Shown here one piece after another: positions 6,766 to 11,360 of a DNA stretch of 11,360 nucleotides. A model generated the notes under the pieces. That model searched no databases, was not told the origin of the DNA, and was given only the letters and a program-made list of their open reading frames with translations. Position numbers and translations under genes: made by a program. Where the stretch lies: contig CAYTLQ010000060.1 of the NCBI GenBank assembly GCA_964438715.1, positions 1 to 11,360 on the forward strand. Reading direction: 5' to 3'. The stretch comes from CAYTLQ01 sp964438715. GTDB lineage: Bacteria > Bacteroidota > Ignavibacteria > Ignavibacteriales > Ignavibacteriaceae. Numbering within the stretch: position 1 is the stretch's first letter; every line of letters begins with the position of its first letter.

Positions 6766-6838
6766 AGCGAGTGACGGGGATCGAACCCGCGACCCTTAGC
6801 TTGGGAAGCTAATGCTCTAGCAGCTGAGCTACACTCGC
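6766..6838 (-). tRNA. tRNA-Gly, anticodon CCC
   Basis: 73 bases with full cloverleaf pairing: acceptor GCGAGTG/CACTCGC, discriminator U73 as expected for glycine, D stem GCTC/GAGC, anticodon arm TTAGC/GCTAA with loop TTCCCAA (anticodon CCC), T arm GCGGG/CCCGT with loop TTCGATC. The odd point is the D loop, AGCTGCTA: position 19 is C instead of the near-invariant G, so the G19-C56 tertiary pair that holds the D and T loops together cannot form normally. CCA is not encoded. It is first in the two-tRNA transcript, 59 bases after the kgd stop codon; no strong separate promoter is obvious. Confidence 0.95.
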
Positions 6839-6897
6839 ATTATTTTCCCAAACAGGAATACTAAATTACAACTTTTCCTTTTTATAACAAATAAAAA

Positions 6898-9800
6898 TTA
6901 AATCGAAAATGCTTCACTAACTAACTTTATTTGCTGCTGCATAGAAAGTTTCCCGCTTCCTACCGCAGGACTGGCGCTTTCAGGACGACCCGAATACAAA
7001 AGTTGCATCCTCTCGTTTTTTGTTTCTAACAATCGACCATGCAGGAATCCCCATGCCCCCATATTTCGTGGCTCCTCCTGAACCCAGACAAGTTTATCGG
7101 CATTGGTATATCCTTGTAAAGTGGAGCGAATTAAATCCTCTTCATACGGATAAAACTGTTCAAGTCTAATGATTGCTGTATCATTTTTTTCCTGCTCCGC
7201 CCGGTACTTTACAAGCTCATAATATACTTTGCCTGATGTCAGAATCACCCTGTTAATTTGCTTTTTATCCTGCACACTGTTATCATCAATAATTTCTCTG
7301 AATGTACCGGACACAAACTCACTCTTCATTGACCGTGCCTCGGGTAATCGTAGAAGGCTCTTAGGTGTCATGATTATCAACGGGCGATTAATACCTTTCT
7401 TCATGTGGCGACGCAATAAATGGAAGTATTGAGCGGGGGTTGTAGGATAACATACTTCCATATTCTCCTGGGCACAGAGAATAAGAAACCGCTCAAGTCT
7501 CGCACTCGAGTGTTCGGGACCCTGCCCTTCATAACCGTGTGGGAGAAGCATAACAACATTATTTGGCACCTGCCATTTTTCAAAGGAGCACACAATAAAA
7601 TTATCAATTATTATTTGTGCACCATTGGCAAAATCACCAAACTGCGCCTCCCATATCACTAAAGCAAGGGGATCGGCAGTAGAATAGCCATATTCGAAAC
7701 CAAGTACTGAGGCCTCCGAAAGCAAACTGTCTAATACCTCGAAACGAGCCTGTTTATTATACATATGGTTGAGCGGATAATATTCCTGTCCGGTTTTTAT
7801 ATCGGTAAGTACCGCATGCCTTTGACTGAAAGTACCTCTCTGACAGTCCTGGCCGCTTAAACGAACGGGTATGCCTTCATGCAATAATGAAGCGAAAGCT
7901 AATGACTCTGCCATTGCCCAATCCGCATCACCTGTTTCTGAAATCAGCTCACGCCGCTTTTCAAGAAACTTTTTTAGTTTAGGATGAACATTAAAATCAT
8001 CCGGTATTGTTGTTGAACGCAGTATAAGCTCATCCAATACTTTGGGATCCAAAGCAGTTTTTTCGGTATGTTTTACGGCTTTTATTTTCTCACGCGATAT
8101 TGCCAGCGGTATTTCAATCTTAAAATCATACTTTTTCTTTTTCACCCTATCTAAAGCTGTGCTCAGTTTTTTATTGAAATCCTCCTTCATACTTGCAAAT
8201 TCTTCCGCTGACAGCACTTTATCCGCTATCAGCTTCTCCGAATACAATGTAAGTACAGATGGATGGATTTTTATTTTATCGTAAAGCAGGGGCTGAGTAA
8301 ATCCCGGTTCATCACCCTCATTATGCCCATGTCTGCGGTAACCAAATAAATCTATGACAACATCTTTCTTAAATCTTTGACGGTAGTCATAAGCCATCTT
8401 CATTACCCATAACGCTGCTTCCGGGTCATCACCATTTACATGGAAAATAGGAGCCTGTACCATCTTGGCTACATCAGTGGCATATTCAGTAGAGCGTGAG
8501 TCTTCCGGAGTAGTGGTAAAACCAATTTGATTATTAATAATGATATGAATTGTCCCACCTGTCCGATAACCTTTTAACTGAGAAAGGTTTAATGTTTCCG
8601 CGACAACTCCCTGTCCCGCAAAAGCCGCATCACCATGAATAAGGACAGGTATTATTTTTTTATGCTCAGTATCACCTTTCCGTGTCTGTTTTGCACGAAC
8701 AATCCCCTCAACAACTGGATTAACCCATTCAAGATGACTTGGGTTCGGTGCAATTGATATATTAATCGTATCTCCGCTCAGTGTATGAACTTTACCGGTG
8801 GCGCCCAGATGATACTTCACATCACCGGAACCTGCAAACGAATTAGGATCGATGATATCTTCGAACTCTGAAAAAATAGAATCGTAAGGCTTACCGATAA
8901 TATTTGCCAGTACATTTAACCTGCCACGATGTGCCATACCCAGAACAATTTCTTCAGCTTCTTCCTTTGCCGCCTCATAAAGCAGATAATCTAAAACAGG
9001 AATCAAAGTTTCAGAGCCTTCGAGAGAAAATCTTTTATGCCCTACAAATTTATTATGAATAAAATGCTCAAAATCCTGAGCTTCTATAAGTTTGCTTAAT
9101 GTTCTTCGCTTAACAGTATTATCAAATTTTGGTTTATTTTCTACCGGTTCCATCATCTGCTGTAACCATGTCTTTTCTTCATGGTTCTGAATATGCATAA
9201 ACTCTACGCCAATCTTATCGCAATAGGTATGCTCCAATTTCTGCAGTATTGTACGAAGTGTAGCTGTGCGCAAATTGCCAAACCCACCGGTAACAAATGT
9301 TCTGTCATAGTCCCAAATGGTCAGTTTATGGAAAGATGGATCCAGTTCGGGATGGTAAATTTTCTTTGTACCAAGCGGATCAAGACTTGCAATAAGATGT
9401 CCTCTTACTCTGTACATATTAATTAACTGAAGCACCCGGGAATGTTTTTCTATTTCTGAAATATTGTTTAATTCGCCGGCACCTTGCGGATGTATATCTG
9501 TTTCCCATTTAACAGGTCTTACAGCCAGGCGCAGAACTGAGAAAATATTTTCATAAAAATCATTTTTTCCCAGAAGTAAATCGTGTACATCCCTGAGAAA
9601 CATACCCGATTCTGCTCCTTGAATAATCCGATGATCGTATGTGCTGGTGATTGTAAGTACTTTACTTATGCCAAGTTGTGAGATCGTCTCAGGGGACATT
9701 GCGTGGTACTGTGCAGGATATTGTATGGCGCCGGTTGCTATTATTGTTCCCTGCCCTAACATCAGTCGCGGTATAGAACCAACAGTACCAATAGTACCGG

Positions 9801-10482
9801 GATTTGTTAAGGTAACTGTAGTACCAGCAAACTCAGCAGGATCTATTTGTCCGGAGCGTGAACGCTTCACTAAGTCTTCATACTTTGCAACAAACTCTTT
9901 GAAATTTAATTTTTCACACTCTTTTATATTCGGCACCAACAAAGAGCGTGTTCCGTCTTTCCTTTCTACATCTATTGCAATTCCCAGGTTAATATTTTTC
10001 CTTTTGATAAGATGCGGTTTACCATTAATAATGGTAAATGCATTATTCATCGCTCTGTTTTTCTTAATTGCCTGAATTATCGCCCATGAGATAATATGCG
10101 TGAAAGAAATCTTTCCGCCACCGAGATATTGCAATCCGTTATTTATTACAATGCGGTTCTCCTCAAGCAATTTCACCGGAATTTCTCTCAGAGAGGTAGC
10201 TACCGGAAGTGTAAGACTTGTCTCCATATTGTCAAGAATTTTGGCAGCGCTCCCTGCTATTATTTTTAACTCATCCTCACCCTGTGGTTGTGGCATCGGA
10301 ACTGCTTTAAACGACATTGCGTTCATCTGTATAGCCTTTTGTGCATCTTCCGGAGCACCAAAGTAATTTTTCCATTGTTCAGGTAAATTTTCAGGATTCG
10401 ATTTGTACTGATCATGTAACAATTCAACAAACCATGAATTTGCACCAAATGTACTCACATCCTCGGGTTTCTGTTTACTCAT
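6898..10482 (-). CDS. kgd: Multifunctional 2-oxoglutarate decarboxylase/dehydrogenase, E2-E1 fusion (Kgd/OdhA type)
   Basis: TCA-cycle enzyme of 1194 residues with the architecture of actinobacterial Kgd/OdhA. Residues 1-45 form the E1 N-terminal peripheral segment (NSWFVELLHDQY...WKNYF), followed by a short linker to about 75. Residues 76-325 form an E2 acyltransferase domain with TLTNPGTIGTVGS at 224-236 and TYDHRIIQG at 281-289 (catalytic His284). From about 345 comes the thiamine-diphosphate E1 part: AHRGRLNVL at 517-525, GDAAFAGQG at 617-625 with the NNQIGF end of the TPP motif at 650-655, HGHNEGDEP at 718-726, GQDCQRGTFSQRHA at 877-890, PHGYEGQGPEHSSARLERF at 981-999, and EEPRNMGAW at 1136-1144. 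No lipoyl domain is present, so it must work with a lipoyl-bearing E2 and an E3 encoded elsewhere, or act as a decarboxylase. No Shine-Dalgarno is seen. Actinobacterial homologues are inhibited by FHA-domain partners; none is seen here. Confidence 0.95.
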   Translation of the reverse strand: MSKQKPEDVSTFGANSWFVELLHDQYKSNPENLPEQWKNYFGAPEDAQKAIQMNAMSFKAVPMPQPQGEDELKIIAGSAAKILDNMETSLTLPVATSLREIPVKLLEENRIVINNGLQYLGGGKISFTHIISWAIIQAIKKNRAMNNAFTIINGKPHLIKRKNINLGIAIDVERKDGTRSLLVPNIKECEKLNFKEFVAKYEDLVKRSRSGQIDPAEFAGTTVTLTNPGTIGTVGSIPRLMLGQGTIIATGAIQYPAQYHAMSPETISQLGISKVLTITSTYDHRIIQGAESGMFLRDVHDLLLGKNDFYENIFSVLRLAVRPVKWETDIHPQGAGELNNISEIEKHSRVLQLINMYRVRGHLIASLDPLGTKKIYHPELDPSFHKLTIWDYDRTFVTGGFGNLRTATLRTILQKLEHTYCDKIGVEFMHIQNHEEKTWLQQMMEPVENKPKFDNTVKRRTLSKLIEAQDFEHFIHNKFVGHKRFSLEGSETLIPVLDYLLYEAAKEEAEEIVLGMAHRGRLNVLANIIGKPYDSIFSEFEDIIDPNSFAGSGDVKYHLGATGKVHTLSGDTINISIAPNPSHLEWVNPVVEGIVRAKQTRKGDTEHKKIIPVLIHGDAAFAGQGVVAETLNLSQLKGYRTGGTIHIIINNQIGFTTTPEDSRSTEYATDVAKMVQAPIFHVNGDDPEAALWVMKMAYDYRQRFKKDVVIDLFGYRRHGHNEGDEPGFTQPLLYDKIKIHPSVLTLYSEKLIADKVLSAEEFASMKEDFNKKLSTALDRVKKKKYDFKIEIPLAISREKIKAVKHTEKTALDPKVLDELILRSTTIPDDFNVHPKLKKFLEKRRELISETGDADWAMAESLAFASLLHEGIPVRLSGQDCQRGTFSQRHAVLTDIKTGQEYYPLNHMYNKQARFEVLDSLLSEASVLGFEYGYSTADPLALVIWEAQFGDFANGAQIIIDNFIVCSFEKWQVPNNVVMLLPHGYEGQGPEHSSARLERFLILCAQENMEVCYPTTPAQYFHLLRRHMKKGINRPLIIMTPKSLLRLPEARSMKSEFVSGTFREIIDDNSVQDKKQINRVILTSGKVYYELVKYRAEQEKNDTAIIRLEQFYPYEEDLIRSTLQGYTNADKLVWVQEEPRNMGAWGFLHGRLLETKNERMQLLYSGRPESASPAVGSGKLSMQQQIKLVSEAFSI

Positions 10483-10492
10483 TTTGAAAATG

Positions 10493-10561
10493 CCTGTAAA
10501 TTATTATGTTAATTTTTGTTAATAGTTAAAATCTGTTCTACAGGATGCAAAGTTCCCTGTA
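10493..10561. promoter_or_regulatory. Candidate operator region with three CCTGTA half-sites between kgd and pdxH
   Basis: CCTGTA occurs at 10493-10498 and again at 10556-10561; its reverse complement TACAGG lies at 10539-10544. The last two form a 23-base dyad (TACAGG, 11 bases, CCTGTA). The spacer holds, on the minus strand, GAACTTTG (10555-10548), a weak -7-like box for kgd, with TTCG 19 bases upstream. GTTAAT at 10508 and 10518 and GTTAAA at 10525 are further short repeats. The layout suits a shared operator, but the regulator is unknown and the promoter match is poor. Confidence 0.3.
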
Positions 10562-10585
10562 ATTTTACATTCATCGAAAATTTAT

Positions 10586-11239
10586 ATGTATATGGAAAAT
10601 AGTAACACAATTGATATAGCAAATTTACGAAAAAATTATTCACTTGCTGAACTTACAGAAGAGGGAGTTAATTCCAACCCCATTTTACAATTTTCCAAAT
10701 GGTTTAAAGAGGCAGTTGAATGCGGGGTGGATGAACCTAATGCTATGACACTCGCCACTGCTACCAGAGAAGGAATCCCTTCAGCCAGAATTGTACTCCT
10801 TAAAGGAATAGAAAACGATAAATTTATTTTTTTTACTAACTACAATAGCCGTAAAGGCAAGGAACTTTCTGAAAATCCTAATGCCGCACTTGTTTTCCTT
10901 TGGAAAGAACTCGAACGGCAGGTAAGAATAACCGGAACTGTACAAAAAATATCATCGGAACGATCATCGGAATATTTTAAGTCCAGACCATATCTTAGCA
11001 GGATAGGAGCCTGGGCTTCAAATCAAAGTAGTCCAGTCCTGAGGACCGACCTCATTGATAACTTTAACAAGTTTCAGAATCAATTTCCTGAAGATGTACC
11101 CCTGCCTCCGTATTGGGGTGGATACGAGCTTCAACCGCATAGTATTGAATTCTGGCAGGGCAGACAAAACAGAATGCATGATCGGTTACTTTATCCCCTG
11201 AACGGTACAGAATGGGAAATTACTGGACTTTCTACATGA
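10586..11239 (+). CDS. pdxH: Pyridoxamine/pyridoxine 5'-phosphate oxidase
   Basis: FMN-dependent cytoplasmic enzyme that oxidises pyridoxamine or pyridoxine 5'-phosphate to pyridoxal 5'-phosphate with oxygen, the last step of synthesis and the salvage route. The 217 residues match the usual length of about 215. Visible signatures: LRKNY at 14-18, PNAMTLATA at 51-59, SARIVLLK at 66-73, FFTNYNSRKGKEL at 82-94 (FMN phosphate), LERQVRI at 109-115, EYFKSRP at 129-135, SRIGAWASNQSS at 138-149, PPYWGGY at 174-180, IEFWQGR at 187-193, and RMHDR at 196-200 (substrate-binding Arg and His). The C-terminus ends EITGLST instead of the common RLAP, losing an arginine that lies in the allosteric PLP site of the E. 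coli enzyme. The start could be this ATG or the one two codons later; neither has a Shine-Dalgarno. Divergent from kgd. Confidence 0.96.
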   Translation: MYMENSNTIDIANLRKNYSLAELTEEGVNSNPILQFSKWFKEAVECGVDEPNAMTLATATREGIPSARIVLLKGIENDKFIFFTNYNSRKGKELSENPNAALVFLWKELERQVRITGTVQKISSERSSEYFKSRPYLSRIGAWASNQSSPVLRTDLIDNFNKFQNQFPEDVPLPPYWGGYELQPHSIEFWQGRQNRMHDRLLYPLNGTEWEITGLST

Positions 11240-11360
11240 TTTTCTTTGTTTTATGATTATTTCTTTTTTCTTTATCGAGTGTTCGTCCGGAAATCGTTAA
11301 TAATATTAGTATTCCTCATGCAATTGGGTACAAGGAGAGTTGTTCTCAATAAACCAGATA
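11240..11360. other. Right-edge intergenic stretch, no gene assigned
   Basis: 121 bases after the pdxH stop. I see no terminator with a T tract and no start codon with supporting context. Minus-strand frames entering from the right edge stay open for 17 to 28 codons before a stop, so the tail of a convergent gene cannot be excluded, but neither frame has a recognisable composition or motif. Confidence 0.3.

Noticed and set aside
6679..6897. tRNA genes as an integration site for a mobile element
   Set aside because: No integrase gene and no duplicated tRNA 3' end is visible within the window; neighbours are housekeeping genes.
6839..6897. Dedicated sigma-type promoter for the tRNA pair
   Set aside because: TTGTAA and AATAAT can be found, but the spacing is about 21 bases and the -10-like box abuts the mature tRNA end, leaving no room for a leader; read-through from kgd is equally possible.
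9641..10075. 144-codon open frame on the plus strand
   Set aside because: It lies wholly antisense inside kgd, whose E2 motifs are intact in that stretch; the product is Cys- and Pro-rich without family features.
11240..11293. Short lipoprotein-like frame starting at the ATG near 11254 (MIISFFFIECSS)
   Set aside because: It ends after about 15 codons and lacks a ribosome-binding site; a neighbouring frame that stays open longer has no start codon.

Overview
The window is an AT-rich bacterial chromosome segment of ordinary housekeeping character. It carries eight complete protein genes, one partial gene at the left edge and two tRNA genes. I see no mobile element, CRISPR array, integrase or toxin-antitoxin pair. 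Most starts lack a Shine-Dalgarno sequence. Two promoter candidates (TTTG or CTTG, 19-20 nt, then TAnnTTTG-like) resemble the Bacteroidota sigma-factor consensus. Together with the gene content this suggests Bacteroidota in the broad sense, possibly an Ignavibacteria-like lineage. That placement is inference; no rRNA or marker phylogeny is available here.

Left block (1-3224, all minus strand): a tetrapyrrole operon read right to left. It comprises a CcsA/HemX-type eight-helix membrane protein, hemA (glutamyl-tRNA reductase), hemC (hydroxymethylbilane synthase), and a lipoprotein gene that overlaps the end of hemC by 11 bases and runs off the window. HemA makes glutamate-1-semialdehyde, the committed precursor of 5-aminolevulinate. 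HemC polymerises porphobilinogen two steps after 5-aminolevulinate. hemL, hemB and hemD are not in the visible part. The membrane protein has lost the tryptophans of the haem-handling WWD segment.

Middle block (3316-6383): a secreted, probably beta-barrel protein of unknown family and a 60-residue two-helix membrane protein, both on the minus strand. Divergent from them is a 680-residue GT-C type membrane glycosyltransferase with a C-terminal TPR tail. A 295-base gap follows, with inverted repeats and, at its right end, a minus-strand intrinsic terminator.

Right block (6679-11239): tRNA-Gly(CCC) and tRNA-Val(UAC) form a minus-strand pair ending at that terminator. Upstream of them on the same strand lies a 1194-residue fused 2-oxoglutarate decarboxylase/dehydrogenase of the actinobacterial Kgd/OdhA architecture: an E2 acyltransferase domain without a lipoyl domain, fused to E1. 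It is divergent from pdxH (pyridoxamine 5'-phosphate oxidase) across a 103-base gap holding three copies of a CCTGTA half-site.

I did not find a clearly new multi-gene system. The points most worth a second look are the Kgd-type fusion in a probably non-actinobacterial genome, the degenerate WWD segment of the hemA-linked membrane protein, the lipoprotein coupled to hemC, and a tRNA-Gly lacking the near-universal G19.
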